DNA of 64,000 nucleotides from Zeus faber (lineage: Eukaryota > Chordata > Actinopteri > Zeiformes > Zeidae), in assembly GCA_960531495.1 (NCBI GenBank), contig OY482862.1:6901614-6965613 (forward strand), in the 5' to 3' direction. Positions 11,073-22,860 of the stretch are shown here, piece after piece. The position numbers and the translations under genes are program-made. Position 1 is the first letter of the stretch; every line of letters begins with the position of its first letter. The notes under the pieces were generated by a model. The model saw nothing but the letters and a program-made list of their open reading frames with translations. It searched no databases and was not told the origin of the DNA.

Positions 11073-11457
11073 ATTATGTTCTTCTTTCTTTGATTAATTT
11101 TAATGTTCATTTTCATATTGTGTTTTTTATTTGCATATATTTTTATTATTTTTGTTCATGTCATTAAGTTGTTTTAGTTAACTGCTAAGTGGGTTGTTTT
11201 TTATGCGGAATGTAAAAGGCTTTATAACTTAAATAATTGGTATGATTTATTATTATTATTATTATTATTTTGAGTCTTAATTTAATATTATGTTCTTCTT
11301 TCTTTGATTAATTTGAATGTTTTTTTTCAATCTGTGTTTTTTATTTGCATATCATTTTATTATTATTGTTAATTTTATTAAGTTGTTTTAGTCTTTCTGC
11401 TAAGTGTGTTTTTTATGCGGAAAGTAAAACTCTTTATAAGTTAAATAATTTGTATGA

Positions 11458-11509
<52 letters not shown>

Positions 11510-11510
11510 G
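11073..11510 (+). repeat. 214-bp direct tandem duplication with (TTA)n ends
   Basis: The block starting ATTATGTTCTTCTTTCTTTG at 11073 recurs at 11287, a period of 214. Matching landmarks follow in order: TGTTTTTTATTTGCATAT, TTAAGTTGTTTTAGT, TTTTATGCGGAA and TTAAATAATT. Each unit ends in a (TTA)n tract (11248-11270 and 11459-11509). The units differ at scattered positions, so the duplication is not recent. Slippage or unequal exchange at the TTA tracts could have produced it. Confidence 0.8.
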
Positions 11511-11984
11511 CACACCTGTCCGGGGTCTAGGCAATGGGAGCCCAGGATCAGTGTGGCTGTTCACTTGTTGCTCATTGATTGGTCTTATGAGCAACAGATA
11601 AAACCGCCATCCCCACACAGACAGGACATGAGCCCTTGTCATGACATGGTGTCCATCTGCTCTGGGGTTCGTTCCACCTCGCCCACTGTCTCCAATAAAC
11701 TGGTATCTTCTCAACCCCGTCATCTGTGTCTCTGTGCTGGAAAGCCCTGAAAACGCCACTTGGGTGGCGTGTGGCAGGTGGAACTGCCATGATTACTTCA
11801 TTTGTATCATTACCTATCCTACACACTCTACCTTTGTAATATATAACTCATACATGACTGTAAGTACATATGCACCCATCCATTTCAAAACAAAAATGCT
11901 AATGTATAGTGTATTATCTTCTTGTCTTAAATTTTATTAAATTGTATTTATATTATTCTACTCACTAACAGCATTATGTTCCAG
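11511..11984 (+). other. Unclassified segment, possible LTR fragment
   Basis: About 11511-11780 is clearly less AT-rich than its flanks and contains an AATAAA signal at about 11695, followed by a GT-rich stretch, as an LTR R/U5 region might. No TG...CA ends or target duplication could be set. The remainder to 11984 is AT-rich with nothing recognised. Confidence 0.25.
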
Positions 11985-12153
11985 GAATCAGTTAGGTTCA
12001 GTTAGTTGCTGGGTAGGAATAAGGTTATCTGTTATGTTCAGTTTAGTAATTATTGTGCAAAATCTCTGGGTGCGTTGTAAAGTCATTTCACTGCATATAT
12101 GTATGAAATATGTATATGTATGTGACAAATAAACCTCTTGAATCTTGAAATTC
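11985..12153 (+). mobile_element. Retroelement 3' end with (TTGAATCTTGAA) tail, copy 1
   Basis: GGGTGCGTTGTAAAGTCATT, CACTGCATATATGTATGAAA and the terminal ACCTCTTGAATCTTGAAATT match, in opposite orientation, 46917-47020 and 63592-63680. The tail after an AATAAA signal is typical of a non-LTR retroelement 3' end. No coding part is attached. Confidence 0.65.
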
Positions 12154-12847
12154 AACATACGGCTTACCATTTTAAGATTATATCTGTTGATTCATGGATT
12201 GAAAATTGTTGATGCTGTCGTCCATGACTAATGACGCACAAGTGGACTTTATTCAGCCTTGAAAATATAAGGCAGCGAGGCTGAGAAATATATACAATTA
12301 GATCTTCTATAGCAAAAAGCCTGGCTGTAAAGTAATAGAGGAGTGAGGGATGATCGGTAACCTTGATAAGACCAGGGGCCTGCGAGCAAACAACTCAATC
12401 CAGTGTACACCCTTAACTGTATTTCTAATACACATATTTGCAAATACACAAAACACAGATTCTGAAGACTATCAACTATGTATTAAATAAACGCCCAAAG
12501 ATCAGACATTTCCTTTTGGTTTCCATTCAATATAAGCAGTTACTGTATATGTGTGATGTAGTTTGACATGCTCTTTGATGTGGTAGATTTGTGTTGCATT
12601 TTGCTTCACTGCTTTTGAGTTGAATGAAATACAGCACCTTAATTCAGCATCACCGTTTCCTCTCACAGTGAACAAAAGAAATCTCACTTTTTCCTCACAT
12701 CAAATATGTTAGCGTTAATTTCCAAAAGCTAAACATTTTCACTCTTCTCACCTCAGAGATGCCATTTTCCCCAAATCAATTCACAGATATATGGGTATTT
12801 TTGTGTGCAAACACAAAGGAACCGCTGAACTGCACATGCTTTATAAT
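12154..12847. other. Unassigned AT-rich stretch
   Basis: No tandem repeat, coding frame or family match was recognised. Confidence 0.4.
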
Positions 12848-12947
12848 TGATCCAGTCCTCCTAGTTTGGGTCAATATGTTCCACAATAATGACCTGGCCT
12901 GGTCATTATACTGGTTTGGAACATCTTCCCCAGTACATTGTGGATCA
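12848..12947. repeat. 100-bp imperfect foldback
   Basis: ATAATGACC (12886-12894) and GGTCATTAT (12901-12909) pair around a 6-nt loop. Pairing continues outward through TGTTCCA/TGGAACA and TGATCCA/TGGATCA. The whole segment can fold on itself with mismatches, like a foldback MITE or a relic of an inverted duplication. Confidence 0.6.
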
Positions 12948-14720
12948 CTATCATTTTAGCCAATTCTTCATTGGAATTGGTATTCACTTTAAACAACTTA
13001 TTGTACCCATTCTCTCCTTTAGAACATGATCTCAACATTAATCGCATATTGTGAAATGTTCACCTATTCCTTTGATGAATTGTATATTGCCATTTTCTTT
13101 TCTTCTATTTTTATAAATAGTTTTTATAGTTTTTATTTTTTATAATTGATGATTATAATAGAGGAATGTTAGTGGTGATGAAAGGTTCGATCTCAAGGTT
13201 TGAGATTCTGTAATTGACACTCAGTAAAAAGTAGTATAATAGTCAATAAATGACTATACCTTTTTTTCCCCTTGGACTTATTAAATTTGTTATTGAATTA
13301 CTCTTTGAATTTAGTCCTCAGTTATAATTTTCAGTTTTTGAGTCAAGTATCTCTCCCTCTGATTGACTCCAGACTCCCAAGTTATATAAAATAATAACAA
13401 ACTACCAAGAGAACGCAAAAACGATTCAGAACGCTCACATAAGCATGCCAGGCCAGTGGGGGGAGATACAGCTTTATGTCACCACAGAAGAACATTGGGA
13501 GCATGCACCTTGATGGGCGTCTTCTTGAGTGGCGAATACAACAACAGCACAGCGTGGCATTGGTGAACTGAACCACGGACGGAGAGGTGATTTGAAAACT
13601 ATTGGGGTGGTGTATTTATACACATCCACACGGCGGTGTAATGATGAAGTAACGCTGCTTGTAATCAAACTACGGTGATCCGACTTCCCGGATTGTCCAG
13701 GATTGTCCCGGTTTCAAGCTCCCTGTTATGCACAGCATTTTTTTGTTACAATAAATTACAATGAACACATCTACTATAAAAAATACACTGTTATTATTGG
13801 ATTTGTTTGGAGAAACGGGAAGCGGGGATGCAATGCGAATCACGGAGCGGTCAGCGACCACCGACCGTTTTCTTAACTTATATTTTTAGAAAGGTTAAAA
13901 ATATGGGATATTTACGGGAAAGTACCCTACATTTAACCTAACAGTACTAGCAATGCGTAAACACACCAGTAGTCTGTGGTTGTTTGTAGGTTTCTGGCGC
14001 ATGCTCAATGTGTGAAACAACAATTTCATGTAAATCGAGGTCATGATGTCCTCCTCTTGCGAAACCTCCACCGGTTCACACGAATACACAGGAATGGAGA
14101 AGAATCTCCACCCTGGAAGGAATTTTTCAAAGGTCCAAGTTTTCAGTGACTTCAAACATCGTTTTGGTGTGGCCAAAACGCAGATGAAATACTATATAAA
14201 AAAAAAAACGTATATGAGTGGACGAGGCTGTGCTGTAAGTTCTATCCAATTTCAGACTTTTTGTGACACTTTGAGGGGTCACTAATGGTGTAGTGCCGCT
14301 GGATAATTTAAGCTTAAAAAGTGTAGCGTGAGGTCAGGAAACACTTTCAGAACCCCAGAACATAAAAACACTTCAGGAATCGCTGAGTGTGTTTACACTG
14401 TGTTTAGTGGGAATGATTTCAAATGGGGTGAGTAGTGGCGGAGGGGGCGATGAGGCTCCAAAATGGGCAAAACACCTTACCGTTTAGCCTTACACATTTG
14501 CGGAAGAGCATTCGCAGAATTGTGTGTGTGCACTCTCCCCACCCCACCCCCCCAGGTGTTTTCCTTTCCCCTCGGGTGCTGTATACAGCGTTTCCTGAAT
14601 ATGAATAATGGCAAAACATGTAATTACCTCACGGAGGGGCTGCTCCGTGGGGTTCTGGGAGCATTTCAAATTAATATCTGAGATACCCTCTGCTTGACAT
14701 TTCTGCCGTCGCGCGCGTGA
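12948..14720. other. Mostly AT-rich, no recognised feature
   Basis: Frames here are short and without motifs. About 14040-14240 includes a stretch ending in an A run near 14195 and GTGGACGAGG, which resembles a decayed DNA-transposon end; this could not be confirmed. The rest shows nothing. Confidence 0.35.
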
Positions 14721-14763
14721 GGGGGTGGGGTGGCGGGGGCGGGGTTGGTGGAGGGGGCGGGGG
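14721..14763 (+). repeat. G-run cluster, candidate G-quadruplex
   Basis: Six runs of four or more G's separated by 1-8 nt loops occur within about 43 bases on the plus strand. This exceeds the usual four-run criterion for an intramolecular quadruplex. No gene start is identified nearby. Confidence 0.7.
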
Positions 14764-16189
14764 TTGTTGTGTAAATTCCACTTCCGATCCCCAGTGGCCC
14801 CACTCATCCCCCTACCTGCTTTCCTACCTCACTCCACCCACCCAAACCACCCCCAAGGTGTCTGCCTCCCCAGGTCTGTTTACTGTAACACCCGGGGGCC
14901 CTCAGACGATTAATCATTGTTGAGAGACACCGGTTCCCATTCCGTTAAAACAACAACGTCTTCTTTCGCGGCTCCTTCACCTCCACCAAGGTTAATTAGC
15001 GTCACTGTCTCCGACCCTCCGATAATTACATTAGCACTTTCTCAGCGGCAGATGAGATAAATCCTTAAGATCTGTGCTAGGCGTGATTTATTTTTATTTT
15101 GTTTATTTATTTTTTTATTAATTCATCAAATGTGGGAAGAAAAAAAAAGGTTTCATTATTGAGTGGATGATTATGGATGAACTACTTTGTGTGGATATAA
15201 GTTGAGTGTGCCAGAATTTTTTTTTTTTTCCATTGTTGTTCCTGGAATCAAATGCTACCATCAAAGAGGATGAGCTTCCGAGCCGCCGTCGACTTAAATA
15301 GTGATGGCAAATAAATGTGCTCAAATAGCTGTGACGAGGAGGAGGGGTCAAACAAAAGAGCTTGCATTTATAAATACATAGCCGTCTTATAGCCTTTAAA
15401 GGATTTGTCATGCACAACCTGCAACTCAAAATGCTTTACAATAATAGAGGGTGGTCAAATAGTAACAATAAAAGAAAAGCAAACAAGCAAGAAAAATGCA
15501 TCAAATGAAAATAGTTAAATAATTTACTAGTTTCAGATTTGGGTCATCAATTTTGACATCCAAGGATCACGATCATTCCTCAGCAATTGATTCATGAATA
15601 TAACCAACTCACACAGAGATAGACGGGTTTCACACAGAACCCTCTTATAATTCACACAGAATTCTTTTTTTTTTTGTGCCAAATATACAGAAATAGCCAG
15701 AATGATTACAGAACAGACATTACAATTCACAAAATATACAAAGTGTGATTCTCTGCAAAGGATATAATTGTGCATTATGACCATGTACTGTGAATTTTGA
15801 CTATGTACTGGTAATTATGACTGTGTACTTACTACTTTATCATAGCGTCCACTGTGTTATAACTGTATTATAGCAGCTGGTACATTACCAGATGTCGTTT
15901 TCTTCGAAAAGTCAAAGCTGCTATATTATAAGAACACAGTTTACTCTGTTGAAATGGCCTAAATTTACTGAGGAAAAAAAACCCCGACTATTTATGATGT
16001 GTTGAATTGTGGCTTATTGCATTCGAGTTCCGCCACTAGGCATCTCGGTATTAACATTGCAGTCTCCAACAAACAAACCGAAACATAAAGAGAAAAAGAG
16101 CAGCGTGGGAGGAGGCCACATCGCTCACGGCAGGCACGGGGATGCTTCTCAAATCGCAATTTAATTTCCATCCTCTGATGACTCAGTGA
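14764..16189. other. Single-copy-looking sequence, nothing coding
   Basis: About 14880-15080 is high-complexity with ATTA-containing words (TTAATTAGC, GATAATTACATTAGC) and may be regulatory. The T runs at 15112 and 15219 are simple. About 15779-15835 holds three loose repeats of a GACTATGTACTGGTAATT-like unit. No frame has a recognised motif. Confidence 0.3.
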
Positions 16190-17000
16190 GTCCACTCTCT
16201 GCCCACATCCATCATATTAGGCCTAATTGGGTGGAAAACATCGTTTTGACTGGATAATGCCGTTAATTGGCTTTTAATTAGGATGCTACGGCGATGACCG
16301 ACTGGAAGATATGCCGTCTTCCCTGATCAATGCATACAACCCCCCCGCCAAAAAATGACCGGTCCTCAACCCATGCAGGATTCCAAACATGAAAATAAAA
16401 CTATTATTTTTTACAGTGAGACCAGATCTCATTGCCACCCTTATTTTGGAATCTACTTGAATGTGACTTCTGGGCTAAAAATAAAGCCTCCGTTCGCTTT
16501 CCCGGACTGTGTGAATATGAGATTGCCGTTTCCCATAACAATTAATCAAGGTTTCCCGGCTCCCCATGTTTTCAAAATGGCTGAACATGGAATTGCCCCT
16601 GTTGGTGAAATAAGGATCTCCTGCAGACATCGAGGAGTCACTTTAATGACCCGGCTGATATGCATCAGCAAATAGTAACGGCTTACTGTTGCCTGTGTTA
16701 TGGGCAAATTGTTTTATTAAAGGTTAGATTGATTTCAATTTGTTCTCATCCGATAACCCATGAAAATATTGTTTTGCATGAAGTGGAGTTTCACGGACCA
16801 CATATTGTCAAGGATTGCCGCACAATTTGGGGAGTTAATAATGAGTCAATAATGAGCTCAATTCGTCACAAAACTACGGTGACCTTGACTTTGACTTCTG
16901 TCCGCCTCATGTTTTGTGTTTTATCATGTTTTGAAATGTTTTTTAGGAGGCAAAGTCATTTACATTGCAGTTCACTTTCAATCGTGCTGCAATGAAAATA
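16190..17000. other. High-complexity segment, candidate conserved non-coding element
   Basis: A long stretch free of simple repeats, rich in ATTA/TAATTA words (CCGTTAATTGGC, TTTTAATTAGG, ACAATTAATCAAGG) and octamer-like words (TATGCATCAG, TTTGCATGAAG). These are typical of binding sites for homeodomain and POU factors. Frames at 16355-16675 and 16660-16995 are open for over 100 codons but show no domain. A regulatory role is inference; alignment to other fishes would decide it. Confidence 0.3.
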
Positions 17001-17943
17001 TGGCCTTTACCCCTTTCAATAGGGTAAGGGTTGAAAATCATTACTGGAACCCATCCTTTAAAGTTAAGGGGGGTGGGTAGTCAATGTCAAGGCTTTTATT
17101 TCTTCCAATCCACACACTCTCGCTTGCTGAATAGAGATGTTTTTCCCAGTGCTGTCCATAAAGCACTCATGCATATATACACACAGGCACACACACAACA
17201 CTCAAATTGAATTCCTGACCAAAACACTCTATTGAAGAAAGCATTTGATGTCCATGTAATTCTCTGGAAATAGTTTTGATCCATTTAAAAGGATCATCCA
17301 GGACGACATATATATTTTTTCCAACCGTTGCGGTGGAAATCTTTCGTGCGTCCTCGTCGTCTTCACCACCAGTTGAATCGTAGGAAATAGCTAGAATAAA
17401 TGCGATGTATGAATCATTTAGCGCGATGCCGAGTTGAGAGGAACGAAAGGCTCACGTTCCAGTCAGTCGCATACAAAATGGATGTGGAAATGGAAGAAAA
17501 ATAAGAAACGTTCAAAAATATCTTCAGACCGCAATATTGCTCTCGGATTTAGAGCGGAATGAAAAATGAAATAAAATGCCCTGGAGCCAAATAGTCAAAA
17601 AAACATTGGCCCGTTCGTGACTGTCAAGACTATCAGCGCAGTGACTGGACCCCTTTCCACAAAGCCCCCCATCTTGGAAAGTCTGTTATTACACACTCAG
17701 GTCTCTCATTGCTCCTGGATCAGGGTAGTTTCACCTCTATCTGAGTGTTTGTGTGTTTGTTTTTTTGTTTGTTTGCTGTCCCACAGGAGGGGCTCATTGT
17801 TCAGCTTTCTCTTTCATTACTTAACAGAAATTATTTGGTTTAGATTGGGATATGGGAGGGCATGCTCACTAAACATACACACTGAGCTTCTCTCATTCAG
17901 ACTTCCATGCCAGAAAACAGGTCGAAAATCTCGAATCGAAAGG

Positions 17944-17950
<7 letters not shown>
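17001..17950. other. Single-copy-looking sequence
   Basis: Mixed-complexity sequence with no coding frame supported. The plus-strand frame 17617-18111 gets part of its length from the TA microsatellite that follows. Confidence 0.35.

Positions 17951-17990
<40 letters not shown>
17951..17990. repeat. (TA)n microsatellite
   Basis: A perfect TA run of about 40 bases followed by CACACTATGG. Confidence 0.97.
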
Positions 17991-17995
<5 letters not shown>

Positions 17996-18337
17996 TATGG
18001 CAAGAAACAAACAGATTGTATTTACTCTCTGGGGTTACTGTAAAAGCAAACATCAATCATCACAACGTATTCCCTTTTTTTCCTGTTAATATAATATTCT
18101 ATATGCCCTGATCATATATGAGAATCAAATACTACATTAATATTAGATTGTCATATACTTTTTATTCATGCAAAACTTGCACAACATCCTATTTCTGAAA
18201 TTATAATTGTTTTATTTCATTATTTATTGCATTTTGCAAAAATGCATATTGAAATGTTTTACTTGTTTATTTTTAATCTTATTTTTATTGTTATTGATTA
18301 TCATTGGGTTTATTGTATTTTGTCATTTTTTATTGTT

Positions 18338-18348
18338 CTATCTATCTG

Positions 18349-18398
<50 letters not shown>

Positions 18399-18420
18399 CA
18401 TCTATCTATCCATTTATCTC
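18338..18420. repeat. (TCTA)n microsatellite
   Basis: About 20 TCTA units, with TCTG near the start and TCCA variants near the end. Confidence 0.97.
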
Positions 18421-18814
18421 ATATTCATACAGAATGACATTTTTAACAACCTCCTTAGAAGTTGAGGTATTCAGAGGGATTTTGGGATTTATGACCCAAA
18501 CCACGCCGGGCTCCAACCATTTTAATTCGTCCTGACAGGCGGGATAATGGTTGGCTGGCAGATTGACTGCGCTCCCAAATGATCTCCCTAAACTCAGGAT
18601 AAAGGACGGAGGGTGGCGCCCCGGCTCAAAATCTTTCACGCGGCTTCTTCTGAGACTAATCACTTGTTGCCAATGATTCCGACACTGGAGAACGACTCCG
18701 ACATAGGTTTTATAATGATCTCCATGTACCGCTCTCAAAGGGAAGAAGAGGAGGTTAAATGTTTTGCACTCCGTGTTGGAGGCGTTGAGCCACTGCACGC
18801 TGTTTTTTTTATCC
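18421..18814. other. Single-copy-looking sequence
   Basis: GC-balanced with no repeat signature. The minus-strand frame 18406-18816 (136 codons) has no recognised motif. Confidence 0.3.
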
Positions 18815-18874
18815 ATTAATCAACTTTAAGTTATTAATCAACTTTGAAATGTTCCATCGATTAATCAACTTTAA
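18815..18874 (+). repeat. Three copies of ATTAATCAACTTTRA
   Basis: The 15-mer occurs at 18815-18829, 18833-18847 and 18860-18874, differing only at the penultimate base in the second copy. The ATTAATCA core is a homeodomain-like word, so this may be a small binding-site cluster or a short tandem remnant. Confidence 0.7.
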
Positions 18875-19813
18875 ACGAGTGATGGATTTTTAATCAATGC
18901 TGAGATATTCCGCCGCCTTTGTATTTTGAAAATTAAAAGGTTAAAAATTGATCCGCACCCCATCTCCGGTTTCCTCAACTTGTCTCTGCTTTGACAGTGC
19001 CATGAAAGGTGTAGAACTCGAGTATGCTTTTAAGCTTGGAGAACTGTCAAGAACCTGTTTATCTACTGACGATCCTGAACATGAAAGTGTTATTTGCACC
19101 GCCCATTAGCTCTGTTTCTTAGGGGATAAAAGCCATAGCAACTGGTGATGACAAATGCCCTTTATTTTAAATGTTTTAAACATCTGAACTGTGAAATTAG
19201 TTCAACAGAAGTGCTTACTTCTGTAGAGGGCAGTTGAATAAAAGTGTTAGTTATTTTTATTCCATAAATACTAAAACATAGTGCTTAATTACCTTTGCCA
19301 CAGTTTATATTAGGAACCTTGCACACATTGTACACATTAGCACAGTGTTTGGAAACTGCCAAAGAACATTTAGCAGGGTTACGTACTTAGCCCATGGTGA
19401 AGCGCTCGTGCATTTATGAGTGTGAGTGAAGGTATAATTGCAGCGTAATTGTGAAGCCTGTTTGTGTTCTGCTGGAGTAGAAAGTGCGCTAAGTCAAACA
19501 TAAATTAATTCGCCATTGTGTGGATTTGCATTAGTCGATTTGCTCTGAACCTTAAGTAAGAACATCATCTGTTTTTAAAAAAGACAAGGTATTCAAGACA
19601 AGGAATTCACTGGTATTTTTAAGACTGCACAGAAGACCAAGATTAATTTTTGATCACCTTGAGACTGGGTAATATGTTTATGCATATAGTTGAATACGAC
19701 TACCGGGTTGTAGGCTCCTATACATTGTCACACTGGAATCAATATAGAAATAAATACAGAATACATCATAATCATATAGAATTGATCATATAATATACAA
19801 GTGTACATGATTT
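18875..19813. other. Single-copy-looking sequence, possible non-coding conserved islands
   Basis: About 18990-19560 is high-complexity with words such as CATAAATTAATTCG and GGATTTGCATTAG. No coding frame is recognised and no repeat match is seen within the window. Confidence 0.25.
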
Positions 19814-20019
19814 TGGTGGACCAAGGGCCGGGGCTTTCTTCAGTGCAGCTGCACAGCTGTCCCGATTCATCCGAATTAGAGCCCAAGCAGCTGACTGGTC
19901 GATTCGGGGCAGGAAGCATCTTAATTTTTGTCTGCCTTACAGTGAGGGTTGGGTCAAGAATGGGGCCTAGCAGCCGTCCACAAGCCAGCCGCACGGAACG
20001 TGCCACCCAATGTCCGCAC
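19814..20019 (-). mobile_element. GGACCAAGGG-type MITE, internally deleted copy
   Basis: TGGTGGACCAAGGG at the left end, then GCAGCTGCA, GATTCGGGGCAGGAAGC and CTTAATTTTTGTCTGCCTT, align in order with the reverse strand of the MITE at 34988-35475. The right end (AATGTCCGCACT) resembles the inverted terminus. It is shorter (about 206 bp versus 488) and much more diverged than that copy. Confidence 0.6.
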
Positions 20020-20029
20020 TTATTCCATC

Positions 20030-20340
20030 ATTATTATTATTATTATTATTTATCTTTGTGGAAGTGGAAGTGACCGTCCGGTGACGATGATTCTGTTTGT
20101 ATGGGAAATAAGATGATATTTAAAGGTGTTCTGTGTAAAATAGTTCACAGTAGATGTTTGTTTTCAATTAAAAACATGCCTTTAACTTTGGTGATTGAAA
20201 CTATCCAGCTGAAACCACTATGGTCAGTCAAGTACCGGCACTATCTCTGATTTGTTTTTATAGCAAATAGGTTTAAAAAAAATAGGTTCCTTCCTGCCTT
20301 TTGGTGATTCTATGTTGTAAAATCAATGATTACAAACCTC
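20030..20340. other. Short (ATT)n tract and unassigned sequence
   Basis: (ATT)n at about 20029-20050, then AT-rich sequence with nothing recognised. Confidence 0.5.
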
Positions 20341-20440
20341 GTCTTAAAGGGGAAAAGGCGGTTAATCGTGATAATCACGGAAAATTGAGCAATTCATGTG
20401 TTGTTTTTTTAATCATTTCATTGCCCTAGTTATTACATAC
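20341..20440 (-). repeat. Dispersed repeat fragment (TTAATCGC-type), copy 3
   Basis: GGTTAATCGTGATAATCACGG and, further on, TTAATCATTTCATTGCCCTAG resemble the palindromic block and the ATCATTTGACA end of the copy at 3741-3870. Strongly diverged. Confidence 0.4.
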
Positions 20441-21449
20441 TATATGCATTGTGTTACTTTGAAGTAGTTATTAGTATCCATGCAGTAAATTTATTTTACC
20501 TGGTCTAATTGGCATATACCTGCAAACGGCATGAACTGAAATTTGCTTTTAGCATTCTTTGTCAGCATCCACATACTTTCGGCTCAACCTGTGTGAGAAT
20601 TGTATTGCCGTAATCTGGTCTGGAACATAAGAGCACAAACAACTGGCTTTGATATTCTGTGGTATTTATGTAATGGCTTCATTGATCAAGTGCAGAGCAT
20701 TTCACAAATGTTCACTACGAATTAGCCGACGGAACATTTCACTCAACAAATCACTCAAAAATGTCTTAGCACTCCCTGTCCAGTGTTCTTGACTAAAATC
20801 AAGAATCACGAATAGTAATTGTGAAAAACAACATGTTTTATAACATAATGACATTTATTTTGTAATTATATTTATTTTGTAATAAATGTATTTATTTATT
20901 TTATAATTGTATGTATATTTTTTTAGATATATTTTATTGTACTCATTTATATATCATATTTATGATATTATAAAAACAATATTTTTATCCTTTTTTTATT
21001 CTTAATAAGCACAGCATTCATATATTTTATTTTGCTTTGAGAAGTGTGGTGTTAGTCTTTCAAGGGCACTGAGGAGGACAAAGTGCACATTTCTGACAAC
21101 TGATATCGGGCTTACATTCGCCTTTTTACAAGTTTTCCCCCGTATAGTTTATTCATAATACCCCAGAGAAGCTTAATGGTTCCTCAGCATACGCCCAAGA
21201 TTCAGTTCAGCGCAATGAAATGCAAAATCAAAAACAAAGAAGAGAAAACCAGACACAAAAAATCCAGAGGTGAATTTTGAGGCACTCTGCATGGCAAAAA
21301 TACAGTAATATGCTAACAATTTCAGTTTTTAAAGAAAGACAAGTTTATTTCGTATTTCATGATGTGACAGGGAACCTGGATTATTATAAATACAGTGAGT
21401 TTCTGATAGAATGTACATTCAATCCTTTAATCAGGTAATAAAATATTCC
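20441..21449. other. AT-rich stretch, nothing recognised
   Basis: About 20840-21010 is extremely AT-rich. No coding or mobile-element signal before the Tc1 fragment that follows. Confidence 0.4.
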
Positions 21450-21950
21450 CTCAAATTAATCGTAGAAGCAACAAGCAAAGGGGTTGAGGGACTTTATCAC
21501 ATAAACCATAAGAAATGAGGCATAAACAGGCATAAACAGCAGGCAGATTAGCGTTAAAAGAGCAGACAAATGACAATGACCCAAAACCCACATCAAAAGC
21601 ACCCAGGAATAGGTCAAGACAAAATGCTGGACCGTTCTAAAGTGGCCAGCAATGAGTCCAGATCTAAACCCCATTGAACAGCATTTGGAAGGAGGCACCC
21701 TTCAAATCTGAGAGAACTGGAGCAGTTTGCAAAAGAACAGTAGGCCGAACTGCAAGTAGAAAGGTGTAGGAATCAAGCGCTGTGCTACCAAATATCAATT
21801 ATAGGGTGTCAATAATTTTGTCACCTGGTAATACCTCATTGTCAAAGCCAATTTCAACTTATTTTAGAGAAAATAGTTTTTTTGAGTTTTTTTCAAATGG
21901 TCAACAGTGCAAATATTTTCGGCCAGGACTATAGATAGGTGGATGAACAT
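21450..21950 (+). pseudogene. Tc1-like transposase C-terminal fragment with 3' end
   Basis: Plus-strand frames, with shifts, read DNDPKPTSKAP (the D of the second catalytic block, usually QDNDPKHTSK), then WPAMSPDLNPIEQ containing the catalytic E, then a C-terminal tail ending in ATKYQL. This is followed by a GTCAATAATTTTGTCA stretch and CAAATATTTTCGGCCAGGAC, which look like the element's terminal region. The 5' half and left terminus were not found. Non-functional. Confidence 0.7.
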
Positions 21951-22010
21951 ACAGATGGACGGTTGAACGGACGGAGGGAGAGACAGACGGAGAGACGGAC
22001 AGATAGATTA
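21951..22010. repeat. Degenerate GGAC/GACA tract
   Basis: Imperfect GATGGACG, ACGGACGG and GAGAGACGGACAG units. It directly follows the Tc1 end. Confidence 0.6.
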
Positions 22011-22739
22011 ATTCAGGTAATTTACATTTTGCCCGAATCAATGGACCTCAGTAGTAAGATGAATAATACAGCATCATGAAACCAGTCTTTGCGAATGTGG
22101 GATTTTCAGGCCTAATATCGACAACACAAATGAGCACACCGCAGTGAACAATTCTCCTTGGAAGCAACAGAGGCACCTCGCTAAACTAGCCTGCAGCGGC
22201 GAGGATGATCCAGACACACGAGGAGACGATTTGTCAGAGATCGGAGGTGGAGGTATGGTTCTGGGGGGGGGGCAAAATCCACATTTTCCTGGTGTAATTC
22301 CTGGTCCAGTTGGCAGGCGAGGCACATTAGTGTCGAGACAAATTAGGCGAGATAAATTAGTTTGCTCTCCTTTAGTCTCCGGAGACCCAAATCCCAAATC
22401 CATAACGAGATTCTTTTTTTTGGCATTTAGAAAAAAAAAAATGCCCGATTGAAACTATCCAGCCGAAATCAGTCGAGAGTTCAGGGGTCCTTGACACAGA
22501 TATGTATTAGATCAGTGTTTTACAACCGCTTGCCTGCCACGAGAGGTTGCCAAGGTGCAATTTTCAAATACCACTTGAAAAAAACGCATCATAGCGCATC
22601 AGACACTGTTTTTGTGGCTTTTGTCTTGCAAGATTAAAATTGCAAGGCTGCACTCATTCATCAAATTTGTCAGTTCCGGTCGAGACAGCTGCCCTTGTGT
22701 TCATCAGAACAAGTTTCAATCTGAAATTGACGACTATTC
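22011..22739. other. Single-copy-looking sequence
   Basis: About 22120-22420 is high-complexity, with a G run near 22262 and an A run at 22431. Frames on both strands of about 100 codons lack recognisable motifs. Confidence 0.3.
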
Positions 22740-22860
22740 GTCGTGAGGAAAGGTTCACATGTTTTTTTCTGATATTCGGTTCTTGACTCCTGAGTTATTT
22801 AAGAGGTTTGTTCGGTATGAACGAATCGTTTGCGTGTATTGCGTCACTATTGGTAGACAT
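22740..22860 (-). mobile_element. CTCAGGAGTC short-TIR family fragment
   Basis: GTTCTTGACTCCTGAGTTAT and TTAAGAGGTTTGTTCG are the reverse complement of the family's left portion (compare 40500-40535). Only this part is recognisable. Confidence 0.55.
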
